The notes below the pieces were generated by a model. The model was not told where the DNA came from, ran no database searches, and saw only the letters and a program-made list of their open reading frames with translations. Source: Clostridiales bacterium (GTDB lineage: Bacteria > Bacillota > Clostridia > Oscillospirales > Acutalibacteraceae). From it: a stretch of DNA of 11,809 nt. The stretch lies in the NCBI GenBank assembly GCA_021200075.1, contig JAJQGZ010000132.1, positions 1 to 11,809 on the forward strand, read 5' to 3'. The position numbers were made by a program, and so were the translations under genes. This document shows positions 1 to 6,457 of this stretch, one piece after another (within the stretch, counting starts at the first letter, position 1; each line of letters begins with the position of its first letter).

Positions 1-917
1 ATTGCAAGGAGATCCTCTTGAAGACCGATAGTTGAAAACGCATTTTGGTGACCGAGCATTTTGAATGCGCAAGCCTTGCCTGATTTTGCAACAACCTCTG
101 CAACGGCGGAACCGAGACCGCCCATTACCTCGTGATCCTCAACGGTGATAATTCGCCTTGTATCCATTACGGCGCTGAGAATTGCTTCCTCGTCAATAGG
201 TTTAATCGTGTGCATATTAATTACACGAACCTTTATGCCTGCGTCAGCTTCTGCCATACGAGCCGCCTGCATAGCTTCAAAGACACAGGAGCCGCAGGCG
301 ATAACGGTTATATCGGTACCCTCGTTCATAACATCGGCTTTTTTCCAGTCGAATTTGCAATCGTCGATATTTTTATATATCACCTGGTCAAAGCCACGGT
401 TAATCCTGATGTAAACAGGGCCGGGAATATCGTACGCCGCTTTTACTGCGTGGTAGGTTTCGCTTCCGTCGCAGGGACAGATAACCGTCATATTCGGCAA
501 AGTACGCATACAAGCCATATCAATAAGCGAATGGTGGGTTGAACCTGCCTGACCGAAAGAAGTACCGGCGTGGGTTGCGATTATTTTAACGGGAACATTC
601 TGATAGCAAATATCGGTGTGTATTTGGTCGAGCGAACGAGCCGCCGTGAAAATTGCAAATGTGGATGCAAAAGGCACAAGACCGTTTTTCGCCATACCTG
701 CCGCAACGCCGAAAAGATTTTGCTCTGCAATGCCGACATTGAAAAATCTGTCCGAAAAATGCTCGCCGAACATACCGATTTTAGTTGACTTTGCAAGGTC
801 TGCAGTAAGAGTGACAACATCCTTATGCTCCTCGCCGAGTTCACACAGAGCGATACCGTAACATTCAGCCGTGGAAAGCTTTGTGGTATCAGTCATTGTA
901 TATGTCATTCCGCCCAT
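1..917 (-). CDS. Transketolase, C-terminal subunit (partial, 3' end outside window)
   Basis: This is the pyrimidine-binding and C-terminal part of a split transketolase; 305 codons are visible and the frame runs open off the left edge. With the N subunit it would form a ThDP enzyme moving a two-carbon ketol unit. The conserved VGIAEQN motif at residues 61-67 carries the catalytic Glu65 that activates ThDP. His115 (ATHAG) and His128 (GSTHH) match substrate-pocket histidines. Two positions differ from canonical enzymes: the GEDG motif reads GQAG (122-125), and the usual Arg just before the first helix (TREAYG-like) is Ala17 in STAECYG. These aligned by eye to residues that contact substrate in yeast transketolase, so acceptor specificity may differ. 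The start at 917 has a GGGAGG site 7 nt upstream and lies 2 nt after the N-subunit stop; Met4 (908) is a less likely start. The family is certain, the substrate is not. Confidence 0.93.
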   Translation of the reverse strand, partial: MGGMTYTMTDTTKLSTAECYGIALCELGEEHKDVVTLTADLAKSTKIGMFGEHFSDRFFNVGIAEQNLFGVAAGMAKNGLVPFASTFAIFTAARSLDQIHTDICYQNVPVKIIATHAGTSFGQAGSTHHSLIDMACMRTLPNMTVICPCDGSETYHAVKAAYDIPGPVYIRINRGFDQVIYKNIDDCKFDWKKADVMNEGTDITVIACGSCVFEAMQAARMAEADAGIKVRVINMHTIKPIDEEAILSAVMDTRRIITVEDHEVMGGLGSAVAEVVAKSGKACAFKMLGHQNAFSTIGLQEDLLA

Positions 918-919
918 AC

Positions 920-1813
920 TTATGCCTCCCTTTCTGCACGCTCACAGCGTTCTTTGTAACAAGCGTCGAGACTTTCGTTCGCTTTCTTAACCATTTCCTC
1001 ATCAAGCGAGCCGTAATGCCAGAGGTAATTATCCCTCATAAAGTCAACGCCCTCGCCCTTGAATGTGTCCATAACAACGGCTGTAGGCTTATCGCCGCCG
1101 TCAAGATGATTTTTAATTGCGGATTCTATCGCATCATTAAGCTCTTTAAAGTTATGACCGTCAATGCGGATAACATTAAACCCGAATGCTTCAAACTTTT
1201 TATCAACCGGTTCAACCTTCATCTCGTCGTCCACACGACCGTCAATCATACATTTGTTGACATCGGCAAAAACAACCACATTTGAAAGTTTGAACTGTGC
1301 AGCACTCATAGCCGCTTCCCAGTTTGAACCCTCGTTAAGCTCGCCGTCGCCGACAATGACATAGTTCATATAGTCAATGCCCTTTACTCTGCCCGCAAGC
1401 GCAAAGCCCACAGCAAGTGAAATTCCGTGACCGAGCGAACCCGTTGAGCAATCGGCTCCCTTTACCTTATTACAATCAAGGTGCATACCGATTTTAGCTC
1501 CGGTGAGATTAAAAATTTTAAGCTCATCAATCGGCATAAAGCCGTAATTGCACAAAACCGGCGCATAACCCACGGCGGCGTGACCCTTTGAGAGAACAAA
1601 ACGATCCCTGTCGGGCATATCGGGATTGTTCACATCAAGCTTCATAAAGCGGTGATAGAGTATGGTCATAGCGTCCATAGCGCTGAGCGCTCCGCCGAGG
1701 TGACCCGAACCTCCCCAGACTGCGGTTTGAATAGTAAGCCGTCTTAATTCGTCCGCCTTTTTTTCAAGACGGAGCCATTCCGTTTTATCAAACGATTTGT
1801 AATCAGCCGGCAT
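920..1813 (-). CDS. Transketolase, N-terminal subunit
   Basis: A 297-residue protein forming the ThDP diphosphate/Mg-binding half of a two-subunit transketolase. Visible motifs are SGHLGG (36-41), SKGHAA (75-80), His111, STGSLGHG (123-130), GDGELNEGSNWEAA (155-168) for Mg-ThDP binding with the partner Asn186 in ADVNK, and WHYG near 266-269. These match the cofactor and active-site histidines of the family, so catalysis is probably intact. Small deviations from the usual split enzymes are GHL for GHP and SLGHG for SLGQG. A GGAGGGG ribosome binding site precedes the start by 5 nt. It lies 39 nt after the class III aminotransferase gene and ends 2 nt before the C-subunit start, which implies translational coupling and a 1:1 complex. 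Two-gene transketolases are common in Firmicutes and archaea, so this is not a frameshifted gene. The usual role would be pentose phosphate metabolism, but the operon context suggests a specialised use. Confidence 0.94.
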   Translation of the reverse strand: MPADYKSFDKTEWLRLEKKADELRRLTIQTAVWGGSGHLGGALSAMDAMTILYHRFMKLDVNNPDMPDRDRFVLSKGHAAVGYAPVLCNYGFMPIDELKIFNLTGAKIGMHLDCNKVKGADCSTGSLGHGISLAVGFALAGRVKGIDYMNYVIVGDGELNEGSNWEAAMSAAQFKLSNVVVFADVNKCMIDGRVDDEMKVEPVDKKFEAFGFNVIRIDGHNFKELNDAIESAIKNHLDGGDKPTAVVMDTFKGEGVDFMRDNYLWHYGSLDEEMVKKANESLDACYKERCERAEREA

Positions 1814-1852
1814 ATTTACCCCTCCAAAAACATTATTTAAAATATTCAGCTT

Positions 1853-3133
1853 TTATTGATTATTTTTTAAATCAAGCTCGGGATGATTGGCGGCGACAAC
1901 GCCGAAAGCGTCCTCCGCAATATCAACCGCAAGCTTTATATCATCGTCCGTGACGGACGCATTGATAAAGTGGTTATGATGTGAAGCAAGGAAAAGTCCC
2001 CTTGAAACACATTCGGCAATCCATTCCTGATGAAGCATAAGGCTGTCGTCATTTGCAATTCTGAGATAAAACAGCGCAGGCTCACCGGAAGCAACAAGGT
2101 CGAAGCCGTGTTCCGCCGCAGCGGCTTTGAAACCGTCGGTAAGCTTAGTTCCCTTTTTCCTGAAAAGCTCGGGAACATTGAGCCTTTTCATCTTGGGAAT
2201 ACAAGCAAGGCAAGCGGCAAACGGCTCGGCACTCATCCAGTAAGAACCGGTATAAACAACCGACGAAGCCGTATTTTTCATATGCTCGCCGCCGCAAACT
2301 GCCGACATATTGTAGCCGTTTGCAAGCGCTTTACAAAAGCAGCTCAAATCCGCCTTAATGCCGTAATAATGGTCTGAACCAGCTATATCGAGACGAAAAC
2401 CGGTACGCACATCGTCGAATATAAGCACCATACCGTGATCGTCGCAGAATTTGCGAACCTTTGCCCACTGCTCCTTTGTGGCGCAGACATTATCATAGAA
2501 ATTACCGTGGTCGTAAGGCTGAGCGATAAGACCAGCAACATCGCCGCCGCAGGCATCATATGCCTCCTGCATAGCGTCAATATCAAACCACGGAACAACG
2601 ATGTTGTTTTGCACTTCCTCCGGTAGGATACCCGGATAATCTATCTTCTGCGCCCACTGGAAATCGCCGTGATAATATCCCTTGAAGAACATCATCTTTT
2701 TCTTACCGGTATGGGCACGGGCGCACATAACGCTGAATGTGGTGGCGTCCGAACCGTTTTTCATAAAGAAAGCCCAATCGGCAGATGTGACGGTATCTTT
2801 GAGAAGCTCGGCACATTCCACCATCTTATATGACGGAGATGTGGTGCAGTTGCCGATTTTAAGCTGTTCCATTGCGGCGGCATCTACATCGTCATCGCAG
2901 TAGCCGAGAACATTAGGGCCGTAAGCGCACATAAAATCAAGATATTTATTGCCGTCTACATCCCAGAAATATGTACCCTTTGCGTGGTCGAGCATAAGGG
3001 GCCATTTGGTTATCGGCAGGAACAACCCCTCCGACGGGCCGAGATGACCGTAAACACCGGACGGAATTGCGTCAAGCGCTCTATTGAACCACTCCCGTGA
3101 TTTTTCGTGTGTATATTCAGGATATTTACTCAT
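1853..3133 (-). CDS. Class III PLP aminotransferase, glutamate-1-semialdehyde-aminotransferase-like
   Basis: A 426-residue fold-type I PLP enzyme of the class III aminotransferase family, closest in pattern to glutamate-1-semialdehyde aminomutase (HemL) relatives. Key sequences, numbered from the start chosen here, are NGSDATTFS (126-134; HemL has SGSEATMSA), FKGYYHGD (150-157), FDDVRTGFR (239-247) with the PLP-pyridine Asp, and CKALANGYN (267-275) with Lys268 as the likely Schiff-base lysine. The usual DEV of this motif is DDV. The reading frame extends two codons further to a GTG (3139), but GGAGGG lies 8 nt from the ATG at 3133 and only 2 nt from the GTG, so the ATG is preferred. The gene starts 14 nt after the SCP2-like gene and is followed by the transketolase pair. 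No other haem-synthesis gene is nearby, so it probably aminates an aldehyde or ketone in a dedicated pathway. Substrate unknown; family sure, HemL activity unlikely. Confidence 0.88.
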   Translation of the reverse strand: MSKYPEYTHEKSREWFNRALDAIPSGVYGHLGPSEGLFLPITKWPLMLDHAKGTYFWDVDGNKYLDFMCAYGPNVLGYCDDDVDAAAMEQLKIGNCTTSPSYKMVECAELLKDTVTSADWAFFMKNGSDATTFSVMCARAHTGKKKMMFFKGYYHGDFQWAQKIDYPGILPEEVQNNIVVPWFDIDAMQEAYDACGGDVAGLIAQPYDHGNFYDNVCATKEQWAKVRKFCDDHGMVLIFDDVRTGFRLDIAGSDHYYGIKADLSCFCKALANGYNMSAVCGGEHMKNTASSVVYTGSYWMSAEPFAACLACIPKMKRLNVPELFRKKGTKLTDGFKAAAAEHGFDLVASGEPALFYLRIANDDSLMLHQEWIAECVSRGLFLASHHNHFINASVTDDDIKLAVDIAEDAFGVVAANHPELDLKNNQ

Positions 3134-3147
3134 AATCACTGCCCTCC

Positions 3148-3912
3148 TCAGCCTAAGTATACGGCTACTCTGTCAAGAATACGATTTGCATTATCAATCA
3201 TATTAATCATACCGCTCATATAAATATTGCCAGCGCAAAGCTCCGCCATTGTGGACGCTGTGCCGTTGAACAAACCGGAAGCGAGGTCGATTGTTTTAAA
3301 CTCCATAACGGCTCTCGGATTATCCGGTTTTTTCTTAACAGTCTCGAATGTATGGTTGCGAACCTTTATAGTGGCATAGCATACATCGGTTATGCCCATT
3401 TGAATATCGCCGTCAACTGTATAAAGCGCCGACTGCTGCGACACGGAATCATGGTTTGCAAGAGCAGAAATCGCACCTGCTATCGTATAGAAAGTAAGCT
3501 TTGTGGACTCCTCAAAAAAGTCCCTGTTTTTCATATCCTCTTCGCTTGGCATAAGGAGCTTTGTGAGCCTGTCTGTAAGTTTTGTAAACGGCCCGAGAAG
3601 AAATGCAAGCACCTGCGCAACGCCCTTTACGGGTACGCCCGGCTTGCTGTCGTCAATAAGCGCATTGAATTTTTCCGGTGAAGCAAAATTCATTTTACAG
3701 GTACAGCCGTAGCTCCCCTCCGACATCATACAACCATCTGTGCTGAAATGAAAAGTACAGCACGGCCCGTTTGCAACATCAAAGCACAGGGATACCGGCT
3801 TTTTAACAGCGGCGCAAATTGCCTTTGCTTCATCGTCAAGCTCGCAAAGATTTTCCAACGTGGCAAGCACGCCGTACATATTTACATATGCTGTTGCCTT
3901 TGCTTCTTTCAT
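3148..3912 (-). CDS. SCP2 sterol-carrier-like domain protein (probably two tandem domains)
   Basis: A 254-residue soluble protein without signal peptide. The C-terminal half (about 162-254) reads like an SCP2-type domain: a beta-rich segment, then an MEFK strand at 203-206, an LFNGTAS turn, and an amphipathic GNIYMSGMINMIDN helix leading into NRILDRVAVYLG. The N-terminal half has a comparable pattern (FHFS near 54-57, FASPEKFNALI at 76-86, then VKGVAQVLAF and FTKLTDRLTKLL), suggesting a duplicated fold. It is Cys-rich, with cysteines at 23, 33, 43, 51, 52, 61, 70, 72, 178 and 226. SCP2 folds hold lipids or other hydrophobic ligands, so a carrier or chaperone role for the pathway intermediate is possible, but this is inference from fold resemblance. 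It is the first gene of the operon with the aminotransferase and split transketolase. The ribosome binding site is unusual: GGTGATT sits almost directly against the ATG, within a 19-nt element shared with another gene. Confidence 0.72.
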   Translation of the reverse strand: MKEAKATAYVNMYGVLATLENLCELDDEAKAICAAVKKPVSLCFDVANGPCCTFHFSTDGCMMSEGSYGCTCKMNFASPEKFNALIDDSKPGVPVKGVAQVLAFLLGPFTKLTDRLTKLLMPSEEDMKNRDFFEESTKLTFYTIAGAISALANHDSVSQQSALYTVDGDIQMGITDVCYATIKVRNHTFETVKKKPDNPRAVMEFKTIDLASGLFNGTASTMAELCAGNIYMSGMINMIDNANRILDRVAVYLG

Positions 3913-3931
3913 TTAATCACCATAGCCTTTC
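3913..3931 (-). promoter_or_regulatory. 19-nt leader element abutting the SCP2-like gene start
   Basis: The minus-strand sequence GAAAGGCTATGGTGATTAA ends immediately before the ATG at 3912. It matches 18 of 19 bases of an element before the aminotransferase start at 6369. It contains two blocks complementary to the 16S rRNA 3' end (GAAAGG and GGTGAT) separated by CTAT, and an ATG opening a four-codon reading frame (MVIK) whose TGA overlaps the SCP2 start codon. It could be a split ribosome binding site, a coupled upstream ORF or a regulator site. Confidence 0.5.
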
Positions 3932-3947
3932 CCGCAACAAGGTGGAT

Positions 3948-3961
3948 AATCAAAATTGATT
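3948..3961. repeat. 14-nt inverted repeat in the operon leader
   Basis: AATCAA and TTGATT form perfect 6-bp arms around AA. The site lies in the 5' untranslated region between the predicted transcription start and the SCP2-like start codon. It could be an operator for a small dimeric regulator; as RNA the hairpin would be weak and AT-rich. Confidence 0.35.
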
Positions 3962-3987
3962 TACGCATCATTGCTTATTTTTATTTA

Positions 3988-4029
3988 TAGAATACATACA
4001 GAAAATTCGTAGAATACATACAGAAATTC
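3988..4029. repeat. Two direct repeats (20-21 nt, 22-bp period) just downstream of the operon promoter
   Basis: The unit TAGAATACATACAGAAA is exactly repeated at 3988 and 4010; both copies continue to TTC, the first with one extra A. The 22-bp period is close to two helical turns, so proteins bound to both copies would sit on the same DNA face. The repeats lie roughly at +5 to +47 from the predicted start of the minus-strand transcript, a position typical of repressor roadblock sites. Each unit begins with GAAT and ends with ATTC, giving a weak dyad. Confidence 0.6.
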
Positions 4030-4040
4030 AAATTTAATTT

Positions 4041-4069
4041 ATTATAGCATATTATAAAATTTATGGCAA
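4041..4069 (-). promoter_or_regulatory. Sigma-A-type promoter for the SCP2/aminotransferase/transketolase operon
   Basis: On the minus strand, -35 TTGCCA (4064-4069), a 17-nt spacer and a perfect -10 TATAAT (4041-4046) preceded by TGC give an extended -10 promoter. Transcription would start near 4034, leaving a leader of about 120 nt before the ATG at 3912. No known riboswitch was recognised in this leader. Confidence 0.7.
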
Positions 4070-4095
4070 TAATTATTTGGGTATTTTTAAAATTA

Positions 4096-5115
4096 TCATT
4101 TCAAAAATTGCAAAAAGCCTATCTTTTTCATAGCTTTATCAAGAGTTCTCTGCGATACCTTGCGAGCGGTTTCGGCGCCCTTTTGCCACTGCTCGGCAAG
4201 ATATGCACAGTCGTTCATGTAATCATTATACTTTTTCTGCACCGGTTCAAGCTCTGCGACAACGGCTTCGCCGACAGCCTTTTTGAAATCGCCGTAACCC
4301 TTGCCGGCAAAGTCGCTTTCAATCTTATCAAAGCTGAGACCGGTAACTGCGGAATATATTGTCATAAGATTGTTGATTCCGTCCTTGCCGTCGGCATAGC
4401 GCACACACATTTCGCTGTCGGTAACAGCACTTTTAAACTTCTTCATAATAACCGACGGAGTATCCGTAAGATAAACCGTGCCCTTGGGGTTGGGGTCTGA
4501 CTTGCTCATTTTCCTCGTCGGGTCGGCAAGGCTCATAACCTTTGCGCCCGATTTGGGAATGAAGGCTTCCGGTACCGTGAACACATTGCCGTAAATGCTG
4601 TTGAAACGCTGGGCAATATCACGGGTAATTTCCAAATGCTGTTTTTGGTCTGCGCCGACAGGCACTACATCCGCCTGATAAAGCAGAATGTCCGCCGCCA
4701 TAAGACAGGGATATGTAAACAGACCGGAATTTACATTATCGGAATGCTGCTTAGACTTATCCTTAAACTGAGTCATTCTGCCGAGTTCGCCGAACATAGT
4801 GTAACAGTTAAGAAGCCACGCAAGCTGGGAATGCTGCGGAACATGGGATTGAATGAACAATATGCTCTTATCCGGGTCAAGACCCACGGACATAAGAAGC
4901 GCATAAAGCTCAATCGTCTGCTGTTTTAGTTTTTTGGGATCCTGCCTTACAGTTATTGAATGTAAATCGGCAATGCCGAAAACAGTATCAAATTCATCCT
5001 GAAATGAGGGCCAGCCCTTCATTGCGCCGAGATAATTGCCGAGAGTCGGAATCGAAGTCGGCTGAATAAGTGAAAGGGATATTTGCTTGCGTTGTTTTTT
5101 AGTTTCTTCCGCCAT
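4096..5115 (-). CDS. trpS: Tryptophanyl-tRNA synthetase
   Basis: A 339-residue class Ic synthetase that charges tRNA-Trp with tryptophan in the cytoplasm, of normal length for bacterial TrpRS. The HIGH-like motif is TLGNYLGA (24-31), the KMSKS loop is RKMSKSDPNP (201-210), and MAADILLY (139-146) carries the Asp that reads the indole nitrogen. VPVGADQKQHLEITRD (151-166) and GRMTQFKDK (112-120) are also typical. The N-terminal SGxQPSG motif is altered to SLIQPTS, so both glycines of the common bacterial form are replaced; I cannot tell whether this is normal for the subgroup. The start has GGAG 7 nt upstream. It lies 66 nt after the fold-type I aminotransferase gene and may share its transcript. 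No T-box leader is visible and no clear GC-rich terminator follows it, so read-through into the next operon is possible. Confidence 0.96.
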   Translation of the reverse strand: MAEETKKQRKQISLSLIQPTSIPTLGNYLGAMKGWPSFQDEFDTVFGIADLHSITVRQDPKKLKQQTIELYALLMSVGLDPDKSILFIQSHVPQHSQLAWLLNCYTMFGELGRMTQFKDKSKQHSDNVNSGLFTYPCLMAADILLYQADVVPVGADQKQHLEITRDIAQRFNSIYGNVFTVPEAFIPKSGAKVMSLADPTRKMSKSDPNPKGTVYLTDTPSVIMKKFKSAVTDSEMCVRYADGKDGINNLMTIYSAVTGLSFDKIESDFAGKGYGDFKKAVGEAVVAELEPVQKKYNDYMNDCAYLAEQWQKGAETARKVSQRTLDKAMKKIGFLQFLK

Positions 5116-5181
5116 ATTATGTCTCCGAAAATCTTAAATAATAATTGAATCTAGTTAGATAAAATTTATTAATTTCTTGAC

Positions 5182-6369
5182 TTATTTATACTCTTTGGCA
5201 GTCTCGCCCAAAAGCCTGATGCCCTCAACAATACCCTCATCTGACGGAGTTGAGAAGTTAAGGCGTACATACTGCGTGGTGTCGGTATCGTTCATAAGAA
5301 ACGCATTGCCGGGAACGACGGCTACTTTTTTCTCAACAGCTTTTTGGACATATTCAAGCATATCGACATTATCGGGCAGCTTGCACCAAATGAAAAGTCC
5401 GCCCTGCGGTTTAACATATTCCACAAAATCGCCGAGCTGAGTGTTTATGCAGTCGCACATAAGGTCGATCTTCTTTTTGTAAATCTTCTGGATTTTTGCA
5501 ATATGAGCGTCAACATCATAGTTTTTGAACCACTCGTCAACTATCATCTGATTAAGGCAGGGGGTATGGACATCAGCCGCCTGCTTGCCGACAGTCATCT
5601 TTGCGATAATCTGCTGAGGAGCAATGCAATATGCAACACGCAAACCCGGGGAAAGAATTTTTGAAAACGAGCCTGCGTAAATAACAAGACCGTCCTCGTC
5701 CATTGATTTTATTGTTGGATTATCCTCTCCGTCAACCCTGAGATAGCCGTAGGGATTATCCTCAAGAATGACAACATTGTAACGCTTTGCAAGCTCATAA
5801 AGCTTTTTGCGTTTTTCATAGGACATTGTGGCGCCCGATGGATTTTGGAAATTGGGTATAGTGTATATAAATTTAATATTCTCTGTGTTTTTAAGCGCAT
5901 CTTCAAGTGCGTTTACATCCATACCGTCCGCTTCTACAGGAACGCCCTTGAGCTTGCAGCCGTAGGAACGAAAACAATTGAGTGAACCAATAAACGACGG
6001 TTCCTCGCATATAACGGTATCGCCCTCGTTGCAAAGCACCTTAGTAGTTAAATCCATAACCTGTGTTGCGCCGGAAACTACCAGTGTGCTGTCAAAGCTC
6101 CTGCCGATATTTTCCTTATTTTTCATCCATTCGGTAATGGTGTTTATGAGCGGCTGATAACCCTCCGTAACACCATACTGCAATGCGTCAATCGGTCTGT
6201 TTTTAAGAATATTTGCGCTTATTTCCCTTACCTCGTCAATCGGGAAAGCATCCGGAGCCGGATTGCCTGCCGCAAGCGGTATAATCGACGGATCGGCGGT
6301 AGTCTTTAATATTTCTCTGATAGCGCTCGGCTGGAGAGATGATATTTTATTTGAAAATGTATAATCCAT
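5182..6369 (-). CDS. PLP-dependent aminotransferase, class I/II (2-aminoadipate/MocR-like catalytic subfamily)
   Basis: A 395-residue fold-type I aminotransferase transferring amino groups between amino acids and 2-oxo acids. Visible motifs are AAGNPAPDAFP (33-43), SGATQ (99-103), PNFQNPSG (172-179), EDNPYG (203-208) with Asp204 for the PLP ring, SFSKILSPGLR (234-244) with Schiff-base Lys237 and phosphate-binding Arg244, and VRLNFS with Arg369 for the substrate carboxylate. This pattern fits the LysN/alpha-aminoadipate and MocR-domain subfamily, without a GntR DNA-binding domain. Substrate cannot be assigned; branched-chain, aromatic or aminoadipate substrates are all possible. The frame stays open upstream to a GTG at 6435, but the family begins close to MDYTFSNKIS and GGTGG lies 9 nt before the ATG at 6369, so that start is used. 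The gene follows the CDP-glycerol transferase gene by 88 nt and carries the shared leader element just upstream. Confidence 0.9.
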   Translation of the reverse strand: MDYTFSNKISSLQPSAIREILKTTADPSIIPLAAGNPAPDAFPIDEVREISANILKNRPIDALQYGVTEGYQPLINTITEWMKNKENIGRSFDSTLVVSGATQVMDLTTKVLCNEGDTVICEEPSFIGSLNCFRSYGCKLKGVPVEADGMDVNALEDALKNTENIKFIYTIPNFQNPSGATMSYEKRKKLYELAKRYNVVILEDNPYGYLRVDGEDNPTIKSMDEDGLVIYAGSFSKILSPGLRVAYCIAPQQIIAKMTVGKQAADVHTPCLNQMIVDEWFKNYDVDAHIAKIQKIYKKKIDLMCDCINTQLGDFVEYVKPQGGLFIWCKLPDNVDMLEYVQKAVEKKVAVVPGNAFLMNDTDTTQYVRLNFSTPSDEGIVEGIRLLGETAKEYK

Positions 6370-6374
6370 AACAG

Positions 6375-6393
6375 TTAACCACCATAGCCTTTC
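6375..6393 (-). promoter_or_regulatory. Second copy of the 19-nt leader element
   Basis: The minus-strand sequence GAAAGGCTATGGTGGTTAA differs at one position from the copy before the SCP2-like gene and ends 5 nt before the ATG at 6369. Its GGTGG is the likely ribosome binding site. The ATG inside it opens a 12-codon frame that overlaps the true start out of frame. Confidence 0.5.
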
Positions 6394-6457
6394 TGTAATA
6401 TCATTATCTGAGGAAAACACTTTTGATTTATGCACAAATACGCAAAAATATTAAATA

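Noticed and set aside
915..925. Split transketolase as a frameshifted single gene
   Set aside because: The two parts have separate starts with good ribosome binding sites and match the known two-subunit form of the family.
3988..4029. Direct repeats as the remnant of a CRISPR array
   Set aside because: The copies are nearly adjacent with no spacer of CRISPR length, only two copies exist, and no cas gene is present.
3932..4095. Rho-independent terminator after trpS
   Set aside because: Only AT-rich self-complementary stretches are present, with no GC-rich stem followed by a U tract in the right direction.
5149..5160. Dyad ATCTAGTTAGAT between the aminotransferase gene and trpS
   Set aside because: Five-bp arms in AT-rich DNA are expected by chance, and no promoter is clearly associated.
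6370..6435. Start of the fold-type I aminotransferase at the GTG of 6435
   Set aside because: The added residues do not resemble the family, and a GGTGG site stands before the ATG at 6369.
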